Shown piece by piece: positions 7,626 through 16,577 of a stretch of 64,000 nt of DNA (position 1 is its first letter; each line of letters starts with the position of its first letter). A model generated the notes under the pieces. It worked only from the letters and a program-made list of their open reading frames with translations. It made no database searches and had not been told where the DNA came from. The position numbers and the translations under genes were made by a program. Source of the stretch: Luteimicrobium sp042670205 (GTDB lineage Bacteria > Actinomycetota > Actinomycetes > Actinomycetales > Cellulomonadaceae). The stretch spans positions 62,001 through 126,000 of the forward strand of contig NZ_JBHUWD010000004.1 in NCBI RefSeq assembly GCF_042670205.1. Direction: 5' to 3'.

Positions 7626-9518
7626 TCAGCGCTTGCCGACGAACCAGTTCCGCACGAGGGCGACGCGCGCCTCGAGCTGGTCGACGCTCGCCATGGGGAC
7701 CTCGGGGCCGCCGCAGCGCCGGCGCAGCTCGGTGTGCACGCTGCCGTGCGGCTGGCCGCTCCGCCGCGCCCACGCGGACACGAGCTTCTGGAGCTCCTTG
7801 CGCAGCTCGGCGGCACGCCGGTGGTCGAACGCGGCCCGCTCGCGCGCCGCAGCCTCCGCGTCGGGGGCCGCGGCCCGGCCGCCGGCCTGGCCCGCCTGCC
7901 GCTCGCGCAGCAGCGTCGTGACCTGGTCGGCGTCGAGCAGACCCGGCAGCCCGAGGAAGTCGAGCTCCTCCGCCGAGCCGACCTCCGCCCCCGTGCCGAA
8001 CTCTCCGCCGTCGAACAGCACGCGGTCGAACGTCGCCTGCGCCTCGAGCGCCTTGAAGCTCGCCTCGAGCCCGTCCGGCCCGACCGCGTCCGGAGCGTCC
8101 TGCAGCCGGTTCGCCTCGGCCAGGAGACCGTCCTCGAGGCCGTTCTCGTCCTCGCCCGACGACGGCCGGTCCAGCGCGTGGTCGCGCTCGTCCTCGAGGG
8201 ACGCCGCGAGCGCGAGGAGCTGCGGCACGCTCGGCAGGAAGACCGACGCGGTCTCGCCGCGACGCCTGGCCCGCACGAACCGTCCGACGGCCTGCGCGAA
8301 GAACAGCGGGGTCGCAGTGCTCGTGGCGTAGACGCCCACGGCGAGCCGTGGCACGTCGACCCCCTCCGACACCATGCGGACCGCGACCATCCAGCGCGAG
8401 TCCGAGGACGAGAACTCCTCGATCCTCCCGGACGCGCCGTCGTCGTCGGACAGGACGACCGTGGGCGCCTGGCCGGTGATGCGCCGCAGGTGCGCGGCGT
8501 ACGCGCGGGCGTCGGACTGGTCCGTGGCGATGACGAGCGCACCGGCGTCCGGCACGGAGCGCCTGACCTCCGTGAGGCGCGTGTCCGCCGCCTGGAGGAC
8601 GGACGGGATCCACTCCCCCTCGGGGTCGAGGGCCGTCCGCCACGCCTGCGCCGTCATGTCCTTGGTGAGGGCCTCGCCGAGCGTCGCCGCGACCTCGTCG
8701 CCCGCCCGCGTGCGCCAGCGCATCTGGCCCGAGTAGGACAGGAAGATCACCGGCCGCACGACGTGGTCGCGCAGCGCCTCCCCGTACCCGTACGTGTAGT
8801 CGGCGCGCGAGCGCCGCACGCCGTCCGGCCCCTGCTCGTAGCGCACGAACGGGATCGGCGAGGTGTCCGACCGGAACGGGGTGCCGGTGAGCGCCAGACG
8901 CCGCGTCGCCCCGTCGAAGGCCTCGCGGACGGCGTCGCCCCAGCTCAGCGCGTCGCCGCCGTGGTGCACCTCGTCGAGGATGACGAGCGTGGGCGCCGCC
9001 TCCGTCCGGGCGCGGTGCAGCGCGGGCTTACTGGCGATCTGCGCGTACGTCAGCGCCACGCCGTCGTAGTGCGCGCCGTGCCGGCCCTGGCTGTTCTTGA
9101 ACGACGGGTCCAGGTGGATCCCGACGCGCGCGGCCGCGTCCGCCCACTGGTGCTTCAGGTGCTCGGTCGGCGCCACCACCGTGACGCGCCGGACCACCCG
9201 CTGCTCCAGGAGCTCGGTCGCGATGCGCAGCGCGAACGTCGTCTTGCCGGCGCCGGGCGTCGCGACCGCGAGGAAGTCGCGCGGCGACTGCTCGCGGTAC
9301 GACTCGAGCGCGGCCGCCTGCCAGGCACGGAGCTTGCCGGCCGTGCCCCACGGGGCGCGGCGCGGGTACGCCGGGCTCAGCTGCTCCGCGGCGAACGTCG
9401 ACGCGGCCTGAGGGCCGGCGGGGGCGTGCGGAGCGAAGAGCGAGGGCTGCTCAGCGGCTGGACGATCACTGGCTGGACGAGAGGACGGGCGGGTGCGGGA
9501 GCTCTCGTTCGCCGTCAC
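7626..9518 (-). CDS. DEAD/DEAH-box superfamily 2 helicase
   Basis: This 630-residue ATP-dependent nucleic-acid translocase has Walker A ATPGAGKTTFALRIA near residue 70, a DEVHH Walker B box near 175, motif III LTGTPFRSDT, and C-terminal motifs V-VI (SEGVDVPRL and AVGRFVRARR). It has the UvsW/XPB-like compact SF2 layout. GTG 9518 overlaps the DUF3039 stop by four bases, and this pair is conserved in actinobacteria. Substrate is unknown; DNA repair or RNA turnover are both possible. Confidence 0.88.
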   Translation of the reverse strand: MTANESSRTRPSSRPASDRPAAEQPSLFAPHAPAGPQAASTFAAEQLSPAYPRRAPWGTAGKLRAWQAAALESYREQSPRDFLAVATPGAGKTTFALRIATELLEQRVVRRVTVVAPTEHLKHQWADAAARVGIHLDPSFKNSQGRHGAHYDGVALTYAQIASKPALHRARTEAAPTLVILDEVHHGGDALSWGDAVREAFDGATRRLALTGTPFRSDTSPIPFVRYEQGPDGVRRSRADYTYGYGEALRDHVVRPVIFLSYSGQMRWRTRAGDEVAATLGEALTKDMTAQAWRTALDPEGEWIPSVLQAADTRLTEVRRSVPDAGALVIATDQSDARAYAAHLRRITGQAPTVVLSDDDGASGRIEEFSSSDSRWMVAVRMVSEGVDVPRLAVGVYATSTATPLFFAQAVGRFVRARRRGETASVFLPSVPQLLALAASLEDERDHALDRPSSGEDENGLEDGLLAEANRLQDAPDAVGPDGLEASFKALEAQATFDRVLFDGGEFGTGAEVGSAEELDFLGLPGLLDADQVTTLLRERQAGQAGGRAAAPDAEAAARERAAFDHRRAAELRKELQKLVSAWARRSGQPHGSVHTELRRRCGGPEVPMASVDQLEARVALVRNWFVGKR

Positions 9519-9883
9519 TTGCCGCCTCTGCCCCCAAAGAATCCCTTGCGCCCGGAGCCGCCGCCCGAGCCCTTGCCGTCGCCCGAGCCTCCGTCGCCGT
9601 CCTGCGGCTCGCGGAGACCGTCATAGATCTCCTGGCAGACCGGGCAGACCGGGAACTTCTTCGGGTCGCGGCCCGGCACCCACACCTTGCCGCACAGGGC
9701 GATCACGGGAGCGCCCGTGACGGCCGACTCGAGGATCTTCTCCTTGCGCACGTAGTGCGCGAACCGCTCGTGGTCCCCGGGCTCCGTGAGCTCGCGGGTC
9801 TCCTCGCGCTCGAGCACCGCCGTGGACGATCCGCCGGACGGGTCGTCGTACGCGGGCTGGGGGCTGGAGAGCGGTTCGGTCAT
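9515..9883 (-). CDS. DUF3039 family protein
   Basis: This 122-residue actinobacterial protein has a single CPVC motif (about residues 84-87), a central HYVRKEKI segment and VIALCGKVWVPGRDPKKFP with a further cysteine, consistent with a small metal-binding site. The C-terminal 30 residues are Gly/Ser/Lys low complexity. Function is unknown. It precedes the SF2 helicase with overlapping codons, so the two likely act together. The ATG lies seven bases after TAGGAT (minus strand of 9891-9896), suggesting a leaderless start. Confidence 0.85.
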   Translation of the reverse strand: MTEPLSSPQPAYDDPSGGSSTAVLEREETRELTEPGDHERFAHYVRKEKILESAVTGAPVIALCGKVWVPGRDPKKFPVCPVCQEIYDGLREPQDGDGGSGDGKGSGGGSGRKGFFGGRGGK

Positions 9884-9913
9884 GGTCTAGATCCTACGTC
9901 GGGGCACCCTCGC

Positions 9914-11239
9914 TCACTTCGCGTTGAGGGTGTCCTCGATCTCCTTGTCGAGCTTCTTGGCGATGGCCGGGACGTTCCCGCCCGCCGCGATCTGGGAGAA
10001 CGCCGTCTGGAGGTACTTCTTGGACTCGACGGTCGCCCAGTTCGGCGAGGCGGGGGTCAGGATCGCGGTCTGGGCGGCGCGCGCGCTGGACAGCGTGAGC
10101 GCGTCCTGCGGGAGGTTCGCCGACGACGAGATGCGCGCCGGGATGAACGCGTTGAGCGCCATGAGGTCCTGGTAGCCGGGAGACGTCATGATCTTGAGCA
10201 CCTGGTAGGCGAGCTCCGGGTTCTTCGACTTCGCCGCCACGCCCAGGTTCGACCCGCCCGCGAACGTCGCGGCGACCGAGCCCTTCTCCTTGCCGGGAAG
10301 CGTGAAGACGATCTGGTCGTCCGGGTTGCCCCAGGTCTTCTTGCAGCCGCCGTCCTTGGGCGACGACGCGAGCTGCGCCGCCTGCCAGGTCTGTCCCGAG
10401 AAGTAGCCGACCTTGCCCTGGCAGAACTTCTCGACCGCCTTGGTCTCGTCCGCGTCCGCCGGGCCGACCTTCTGGCTGTTCGCCTGCTTCATGACGTTCT
10501 GCGCCTGGACGAGCCCGACGATCCCGCCCGACGTCGAGAAGCCCGCCTTCCAGGTGCCGTCGTCCTGCTGCTGGGCGATGTAGCCGCCGTTCTCCCAGAC
10601 GAACGGCATGACGTCGTACCAGTCCATGCCCGGCAGGTAGATGCCCGACCGGTCCTTCTTCTTGAGCTTGGACCCGGCGGCGACGTACTCGGCCAGCGTC
10701 TGCGGGACGGTCTCGCCGACGATCTTGCTCGAGCCCATGACGATGCGGCCGGCCGAGTAGTAGGGCGGCGCGTAGAAGCGGCCGTCGTAGGACCCGATCT
10801 CCACGAAGCCTGGGAGCAGGTCGTCGCCGCCGAGGTCCTGGTACTTGTCGGTCAGGTCGAGCAGGGCGCCCGTCGCGGTGAAGCCCGGGGTCTGGGTGTT
10901 CCCCATCTCGACGACGTCGGGGATCTTCCCCTTCCCGTCGATGAGCTCCTTCTGGTAATCGTCCTGGTACGTGCCCCACGCCTCGTCGGCGAAGACCAGC
11001 TTGTTGCCGGGGAACTTCGACTCGAACGTCGCCTTGAGGTAGTCGTTCGCGGGCTTCTGGGCCGCCGACGGCGCGATCAGCGTCACCGTGATCGTCTGGC
11101 CGGTCGGGTACACCGTCGTGTCGCCGGCGTCCGCCTTGCCCGACGAGCACGCCGACAGGACGAGGCCCGACGCGGCGAGCACGGCCACGAGCGGGGCGGC
11201 CGCACGCCGCGGCCGCGAGGTGAGGTGATGGGACGACAC
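9914..11239 (-). CDS. Sugar ABC transporter substrate-binding lipoprotein
   Basis: This 441-residue extracellular binding protein carries a twin-Arg-containing, hydrophobic signal peptide and the lipobox LVLSAC (Cys about residue 32). The rest matches family-1 sugar-binding proteins (EMGNTQTPGFTATGALLDLT near 110, LYAPPYY-like hinge, NLGVAAKSKNPELAYQ near 330). GTG 11239 has AGAGGA seven bases upstream. It lies 110 bases after nagB on the same strand with its own promoter-like region, and no permease is adjacent. It probably shares the permeases at 13-15 kb or a distant set. Confidence 0.88.
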   Translation of the reverse strand: MSSHHLTSRPRRAAAPLVAVLAASGLVLSACSSGKADAGDTTVYPTGQTITVTLIAPSAAQKPANDYLKATFESKFPGNKLVFADEAWGTYQDDYQKELIDGKGKIPDVVEMGNTQTPGFTATGALLDLTDKYQDLGGDDLLPGFVEIGSYDGRFYAPPYYSAGRIVMGSSKIVGETVPQTLAEYVAAGSKLKKKDRSGIYLPGMDWYDVMPFVWENGGYIAQQQDDGTWKAGFSTSGGIVGLVQAQNVMKQANSQKVGPADADETKAVEKFCQGKVGYFSGQTWQAAQLASSPKDGGCKKTWGNPDDQIVFTLPGKEKGSVAATFAGGSNLGVAAKSKNPELAYQVLKIMTSPGYQDLMALNAFIPARISSSANLPQDALTLSSARAAQTAILTPASPNWATVESKKYLQTAFSQIAAGGNVPAIAKKLDKEIEDTLNAK

Positions 11240-11305
11240 GGACGGGTCCTCTCGATCGTGCTCGGCATGCTCGACCCGCGCGCGGACGAACGGACGGCGG
11301 GCACA

Positions 11306-11343
11306 GCCTACAAGGTGGTCACGGGGTGTGGGAGCGGTCCCAC
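11306..11343 (-). promoter_or_regulatory. Candidate promoter and operator of the orphan binding-protein gene
   Basis: On the minus strand a TAGGCT hexamer (11306-11311) may be the -10 box. A near-perfect 16-base dyad with GTGGGA/TCCCAC arms (11328-11343) overlaps the expected -35 position. The dyad looks like an operator for one of the ROK regulators, but it could also be a weak terminator for nagB, whose stop is at 11350. Confidence 0.4.
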
Positions 11344-11349
11344 GGGGTT

Positions 11350-12132
11350 TTACAGCCCCTGCCACCCGGGCTTCGACGCGAACGTCTGACGGTAGTAGCC
11401 GGCGAGCTGCAGGCGGCTCGCCGCGGCGTCGTCGACCAGGACGGTCGCGTGCGGGTGCATCTGCATGATGGTCGCGGGCCAGAGCGCGCTCACGGCGCCC
11501 TCGGCGAGCTGGTGCACGGCCTCGGCCTTGCCCCTGCCCGTGGCGAGCAGGACCAGGTGGCGCGCCGACATGATCGTCGCGAGCCCCTGCGTGAGGCAGT
11601 GGTGCGGGACCTTGTCGATGTCGTCGTCGAAGAAGCGCGCGTTGTCCTCGCGCGTCTGCTGGGTCAGCGTCTTGATGCGCGTCCGCGACGCGAGCGACGA
11701 GCCGGGCTCGTTGAACGCGATGTGACCGTCGGTACCGATCCCGAGGATCTGCAGGTCGACACCGCCGGCCTGGGCGATCGCGTCCTCGTACGCGGCACAT
11801 GCCGCGGGCAGGTCGTCGGCGAGTCCGTCGGGGCCCTGCACGGCGCCCGGGGCGAAGTCGACGCGGGACGCGATCTCTGTCTCGATCACGTTGCGGTACC
11901 GCTCGGGGTGGTCGGCGGGCAGGCCGACGTACTCGTCGAGCATGAACGCCCGCGCACGCCCGAAGGAGAGCCCCTCCTCCGTGTGCCGGCGGGCCAGCTC
12001 GTCGTAGACCTTCAGCGGGCTCGACCCGGTCGCGAGACCGAGGACGGCGTCCGGCTTGGCCCGGACGAGCTGCTCGACGGCGTCCGCCGCGAGCCGCGCG
12101 AGCTCCTCGGCCGGTGCGATGACAACTTCCAT
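11350..12132 (-). CDS. nagB: Glucosamine-6-phosphate deaminase
   Basis: NagB converts glucosamine-6-phosphate to fructose-6-phosphate and ammonia, the last step of amino-sugar catabolism. The 260 residues show LATGSSPLKVYDEL, FMLDEYVGL (catalytic Asp), GIGTDGHIAFNEPGSSL and a late LLATGRGKAEAV stretch. Length is normal. The ATG at 12132 follows the ROK kinase by 34 bases in the same operon. It ties the nearby transporter to amino-sugar uptake. Confidence 0.95.
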   Translation of the reverse strand: MEVVIAPAEELARLAADAVEQLVRAKPDAVLGLATGSSPLKVYDELARRHTEEGLSFGRARAFMLDEYVGLPADHPERYRNVIETEIASRVDFAPGAVQGPDGLADDLPAACAAYEDAIAQAGGVDLQILGIGTDGHIAFNEPGSSLASRTRIKTLTQQTREDNARFFDDDIDKVPHHCLTQGLATIMSARHLVLLATGRGKAEAVHQLAEGAVSALWPATIMQMHPHATVLVDDAAASRLQLAGYYRQTFASKPGWQGL

Positions 12133-12166
12133 GACTGCTCCAGTTCGCTCGGTGGTCGGTGCGTCG

Positions 12167-13162
12167 CTACTCGCTGCGAAGCCCGGCGAGGGCCGCGCCC
12201 ACGGCCGCGATCGGCACGTCGGACGGCGCCAGCGTGACACGGTCCGCGATGTGCAGGCTCTCCAGGAACGGCGACGTGGCCGCCTGCTCGGTGAGCGCCT
12301 CGCGCAGCGCGTCGAGCAGCGGCGCGCCCACGCCCGTGACGCCGCCGCCGACGACGATGCGCCGCACGTCGTACGACAGCACGATGATGCGCAGGCACTC
12401 GGCGAGCGCGACCGCGAAGTCGTGCCGGATCTCGAGCGCGCGCGGGTCCCCGGCCGCGGCGGCCTGGAAGACCAGCAGGGGTGCGGGGACGTCGGACGTG
12501 GTCGGCCAGCGCCGAGCGAGCGCGCTGCCGCTCGCGTACAGCTCGATGCACCCGCGCTGCCCGCACGCGCAGACCGGCCCGTCGGGGCGGATCGGGATGT
12601 GCCCGACCTCGCCGGCCGCGCCGCTCGCGCCGCGCCGCAGCTCGCCCCCCAGGACGACGCCCGCCGCCATCCCCGTCCCGAGGGCCAGGTAGGCGAGGTC
12701 GTCCGCGTCCGGGCCGAGCGCGAAGGACGCGCCCAGCGCCGCGACGTTGAGGTCGTTGTCGACGTGGACCGGCACACCGCCGAGCTCGGCCGCGATCCGG
12801 TCCGCGAGCGGGAACTGGTCCGCGTGGATCCCGAGGTTCACGGCGTGGTGCACCGATCCGGTCTCGGGGTCCACGAGGCCCGGCACCCCGACGCCGACCG
12901 CACCGATCTCCCGGAGATCCAGGTCCGCGGCGGCGGCGAGGCGGCGGACGACGTCGGACGCGGACCGCACCACGCCGTCCCCGCCGCGGATCGTCGGGAG
13001 GCGGACCGAGTCCACGACCGTGCCGTCCGCGGCGAGGAGGACGCCGAGCACCTTGGTGCCGCCGATGTCCAGCCCGACCGCGAACGTGCCAGGTCGCTGC
13101 TCCGCCTCGCCGTCCCCGATCGTCTCCGCGTAGGTCTCGTCGAACGAGGCAGAGATGCTCAC
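12167..13162 (-). CDS. ROK-family sugar kinase (probable amino-sugar kinase)
   Basis: This 331-residue protein has the phosphate-1 motif GLDIGGTKVLGV at residues about 29-40, GVGVPGLVDPETG, HVDNDLNVAALG, and the intact zinc cluster CACGQRGC near residue 190 following GEVGHIPI. There is no N-terminal HTH, so it is a kinase and not a repressor. Next to nagB it most likely phosphorylates N-acetylglucosamine, glucosamine or glucose. GTG 13162 is one base after the permease stop, and the genes are co-transcribed. Confidence 0.88.
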   Translation of the reverse strand: MSISASFDETYAETIGDGEAEQRPGTFAVGLDIGGTKVLGVLLAADGTVVDSVRLPTIRGGDGVVRSASDVVRRLAAAADLDLREIGAVGVGVPGLVDPETGSVHHAVNLGIHADQFPLADRIAAELGGVPVHVDNDLNVAALGASFALGPDADDLAYLALGTGMAAGVVLGGELRRGASGAAGEVGHIPIRPDGPVCACGQRGCIELYASGSALARRWPTTSDVPAPLLVFQAAAAGDPRALEIRHDFAVALAECLRIIVLSYDVRRIVVGGGVTGVGAPLLDALREALTEQAATSPFLESLHIADRVTLAPSDVPIAAVGAALAGLRSE

Positions 13163-13163
13163 G

Positions 13164-14066
13164 TCAGCCCTTCACCGCACCCGCGGACATCCCGACGACG
13201 AGCTTGCGCTGGATGATCATGAAGAAGACCACCACCGGGATCGAGAAGATCGTGGACGCCGCCATCTGGCTCGCGTAGTCGGTCACGCCGTTCGGGTTCG
13301 TGAACGAGACCAGCCACACGGGGAGGGTGTACATCGACTGGTCCTTCATGAAGACGTAGGCCGTGAGGTACTCGTTCCAGGCCGTGACGAACGCGAACAC
13401 GCTGGTCGCGATGACACCGGGGGCCACGAGCGGGAAGAGCACGCGCCACAGGATGGTCCACGTGTTCGCACCGTCGACGGCGGCCGCCTCCTCGAGCTCC
13501 TTCGGGATCGCGACGAAGAAGCCTCGCATCACCCAGATCGAGAAGGGCAGCACCGCGCCGACGTAGGCGAGGATCAGGCCGATGTACGTCCCGAGAAGGT
13601 CGATCTGGTTGAAGACGAGGAACTGCGGGATGAGCAGCGCCGTGCCGGGGAGCATCTGCACGACCAGGATCGCGATGAGGATCGTGCGGCGTCCGCGGAA
13701 CCGGAACCGCGAGAGGGCGGCCGAGGCGAAGAAGGCGATGGCGATCGAGACGATCAGCGTCGCGCCGACCACGATGACGGAGTTCTTGAAGTTCGTGAGG
13801 AAGCCGGACTTGGAGAGCGCGGCGACGAAGTTGTCGAGCGTCGGGTGCTGCGGCAGGAACTCGGGGGTCGCGCTCAGGACGTCGCCCGACGGCTTGAACG
13901 CCGTGATGACCATCCAGTAGACGGGGAAGACCCAGACGATGCTGGCGATGATCGCGATGATCGTGCTGCCGGTACGGCGACGACGAGGGCGCCGGCGCCG
14001 GGGCGGCGCGCTCGCGGCCGGCTCGTCGACGACGCCGACGGGCGCGGAAGTGCTGGCGGTGGTCAC
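13164..14066 (-). CDS. Carbohydrate ABC transporter permease (MalG type)
   Basis: This 300-residue inner-membrane permease has six predicted helices and the cytoplasmic EAA loop EEAAAVDGANTWTILWRV near residue 200, which docks the shared ATPase. A long basic, Arg-rich N-terminal tail (residues 20-32) precedes the first helix. The GTG at 14066 overlaps the upstream permease stop (GTGA). No ATPase gene is nearby, as is usual for actinobacterial sugar importers that share one MsiK-type ATPase. Confidence 0.93.
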   Translation of the reverse strand: MTTASTSAPVGVVDEPAASAPPRRRRPRRRRTGSTIIAIIASIVWVFPVYWMVITAFKPSGDVLSATPEFLPQHPTLDNFVAALSKSGFLTNFKNSVIVVGATLIVSIAIAFFASAALSRFRFRGRRTILIAILVVQMLPGTALLIPQFLVFNQIDLLGTYIGLILAYVGAVLPFSIWVMRGFFVAIPKELEEAAAVDGANTWTILWRVLFPLVAPGVIATSVFAFVTAWNEYLTAYVFMKDQSMYTLPVWLVSFTNPNGVTDYASQMAASTIFSIPVVVFFMIIQRKLVVGMSAGAVKG

Positions 14067-15052
14067 AGGTCCTCCCCGGAGCGGAGCAGCCGGCGGATGT
14101 AGATGCCGCTGAAGATCATGAGCAGGACCGTCGTCACGACGGCGATCGCCGAACCGGAGCCGATCTTGAAGCTCACGAACGCGGTCTTGTACGTCCAGAT
14201 GCCGAGGGTCGACGTCGTGTTGTCCGGGCCGCCCTGCGTCACCAGCCAGATCTGGTTGAAGATGTTGAAGTCCCAGATCATCGAGAGGATCGTCACGAGC
14301 AGCAGCGTCGGCGCGAGGAACGGCAGCGTGATCTGGCGATAGATGCGCCACTCCCCCGCCCCGTCGAGCCGGGCGGCCTCGTAGTACGAGGGGTCGATCT
14401 GGCTCTGCGCCGCGTAGAGCGTGAGCGCGATGAACGGCACCGCCTGCCACACGACCAGCAGCCAGATGCAGAGGAAGCCGAGCCAGGTGTTGTTCGCCCA
14501 GTTCGTCTGCGTCATGTCACCGAAGATGTGCAGCTTGGTGAGGAGCCAGTTCACGACGCCGTAACCGGGCTGGAAGAGCCAGTTCCAGACCTGCGACGAG
14601 GCCACGTTCGGCATCGCCCAGGCGAAGATCAGCGAGATGGTCAGCACGTACCGCATGAACGTGCCGAGCCGGAGCAGCAGGGTCGAGAAGAGCATCCCGA
14701 TCCCGATGCTTCCGAGCACCAGCGCGGCGGTGAAGAACACCGTGCGGGCGAGCGCCTTCCAGAAGTCCGGGTCGGCGAAGATGTCGGTGTAGTTCGAGAC
14801 GCCGACCGACTCGTAGGCACCGGTGAAGAGCGTGCGCTGGTTCATGTCGGTGAACGACATCAGGACGAGCAGGACGATCGGCGTGACGACCAGGGCGATC
14901 ATGATCAGACCGGCCGGGGTCACGAGGAGCCAGGGGGCGAGGTTCGAGCCACGCTGGCCCGGGCGGCGAGAGCCGCGCGGCTGCCGTGACGTCTGGTGCG
15001 TCACGGCAGCCGCGCCCTCGCCTGCGACGGAGGTCGCAGTCGGGGTGTTCAT
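14063..15052 (-). CDS. Carbohydrate ABC transporter permease (MalF type)
   Basis: This 329-residue permease has six hydrophobic helices beginning LLVTPAGLIMIALVVTPIV and the EAA loop YYEAARLDGAGEWRIYRQI near residue 220. It pairs with the downstream MalG-type permease through a four-base overlap and follows the binding-protein gene by 54 bases. The MalF-type layout with a large extracytoplasmic loop after helix 1 is visible. Substrate is inferred as an amino sugar or chito-oligosaccharide from nagB and the ROK kinase. Confidence 0.93.
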   Translation of the reverse strand: MNTPTATSVAGEGAAAVTHQTSRQPRGSRRPGQRGSNLAPWLLVTPAGLIMIALVVTPIVLLVLMSFTDMNQRTLFTGAYESVGVSNYTDIFADPDFWKALARTVFFTAALVLGSIGIGMLFSTLLLRLGTFMRYVLTISLIFAWAMPNVASSQVWNWLFQPGYGVVNWLLTKLHIFGDMTQTNWANNTWLGFLCIWLLVVWQAVPFIALTLYAAQSQIDPSYYEAARLDGAGEWRIYRQITLPFLAPTLLLVTILSMIWDFNIFNQIWLVTQGGPDNTTSTLGIWTYKTAFVSFKIGSGSAIAVVTTVLLMIFSGIYIRRLLRSGEDL

Positions 15053-15106
15053 CGAGGTTCTCCTACTGGGCTCTCGCGCGGGGAGAACCCGATGGGTGAG
15101 GCTGGA

Positions 15107-16444
15107 TCAGCCGTTCAGCGTGCTGTTGATGGTGTCGTCGGCCGCCTTCGCCGCGTCCTCCACCGACTTGCTGCCGGACGCGACCGAGGAGAACAGACCC
15201 TCCATGACCTTGTTGCCCTCGATGGTGGCCCAGTTCGGCGAGCTCGGCACCGACTTCGTGGCGCCGGCACCGTCGTAGAAGCCCTTGGTCGAGTTCGGGT
15301 CGGCCGAGGCCGCCGCGGTCGCGGCGAGCTCCGTCGTGTTCGGGATCCAGACCTTCGAGATCATGGTCTGGACGTCCTGGCCGGCGGCGATCTTGGTCCA
15401 CGCGAGCGCGAGGTCCTGGTTCGCGGACTTGGCCGCGATGCCCCAGACCTCACCGCCACCGAAGTTCGGGGCGGGCTTGCCGTTGGAGCCCGGGAGCGCG
15501 AAGGTCCCGAGGTCCTCGGCCTTGATCTTGCCCTTCGACGACGTCACGACCGCGCCGGCGTCCCAGATCGCGCCCATCATGGTCGCGGTCTTGCCGTCGG
15601 CCATCACCTGGTCCTCGTTCGGCTTGTCCGTGTTGAGCGTCGCCGAGGCCTTGGTGGAGTAGGCGTTCTGGAAGGCCTTGAACTCGTTCAGGCCCTTGAG
15701 CGACTCGGCCGAGGAGAACGTCCCCGTCCACTTGCCGTCGGCCTGGGTGGCGATGTCGCCGCCCGCGTCCCACACCCAGCTGAGGCCCGCGTACCAGAAC
15801 TGGCCGGGCAGGTAGAACGCCGAGAAGTCGGACGCCGTGTTCTTGGCCTTGATCTTGTCGAGGTCGGCCTTGAGGTCCGCGTAGGTGGTCGGCTCCTCGG
15901 TGACGCCCGCGTCCGCCCAGATCTTCTTGTTGTAGATCACGGCGCGGTTGCCCACGAACGACGGGACGGCGTAGAGCTTGCTGTCGTAGGTCGCGGGGGC
16001 CGAGAGCGACTCGAGCCAGGTGCCACCCTGCGCGAGGTCGTCCTTGTACGCGGTGAGGTCGGCGAGGCCGCCCGTCGCGGCGTAGCCGGCGACCTGCGTG
16101 TTGCCGATGTCGATGACGTCCGGGGGCGTCGAGCTGCTCAGAGCCGTCGTCAGCTTGGTGCCGATGCCGTCCCAGGCCTGGGACTGCACCTTGACCTGGG
16201 CGCCCGTCTCGGCCGTGAACTTGTCGTTGATGGCCTTCATGACGTCGTCCGAGTAGTCGCCCTGCATGGCCCAGACCGTGAGGGTCTTGCCCTTGCCGTC
16301 GACCGTGCCGATCGTCTTCTGCGCGCTCGCGCCGTCGGTCTTGTTGTCACCGCTTCCGCTGTCGCCGTCGCTGGAGCAGGCGGCCAGGCTCAGTGCGGCG
16401 ACGGCAGCGAATGCGCCGATCGCCAGGGTGCGTGTCTTCTTCAA
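15107..16444 (-). CDS. Extracellular sugar-binding lipoprotein
   Basis: This 445-residue binding protein begins with KKTRTLAIGAFAAVA and a lipobox LSLAAC (Cys about residue 21), followed by a Ser/Gly/Asp linker. The mature part resembles the 9.9-kb binding protein (shared DIGNTQVAGYAATGGL pattern), so the two are paralogues. The TTG at 16444 was chosen over upstream ATGs because a perfect AAGGAG (16450-16455) lies five bases before it and the signal peptide starts there. It leads the permease operon. Confidence 0.92.
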   Translation of the reverse strand: MKKTRTLAIGAFAAVAALSLAACSSDGDSGSGDNKTDGASAQKTIGTVDGKGKTLTVWAMQGDYSDDVMKAINDKFTAETGAQVKVQSQAWDGIGTKLTTALSSSTPPDVIDIGNTQVAGYAATGGLADLTAYKDDLAQGGTWLESLSAPATYDSKLYAVPSFVGNRAVIYNKKIWADAGVTEEPTTYADLKADLDKIKAKNTASDFSAFYLPGQFWYAGLSWVWDAGGDIATQADGKWTGTFSSAESLKGLNEFKAFQNAYSTKASATLNTDKPNEDQVMADGKTATMMGAIWDAGAVVTSSKGKIKAEDLGTFALPGSNGKPAPNFGGGEVWGIAAKSANQDLALAWTKIAAGQDVQTMISKVWIPNTTELAATAAASADPNSTKGFYDGAGATKSVPSSPNWATIEGNKVMEGLFSSVASGSKSVEDAAKAADDTINSTLNG

Positions 16445-16577
16445 CGCGTCTCCTTGAGTTGTGCGCGGGTGCGCATTCTGGGCTTCCGTCCGGTGCCCAC
16501 TGCGATGGGCTCTCCGCACGGCGGGGTGCAGGTCCGAGCCGCGAGCGGCACGGACGGTGCGTGGTGAACCGACGGGG

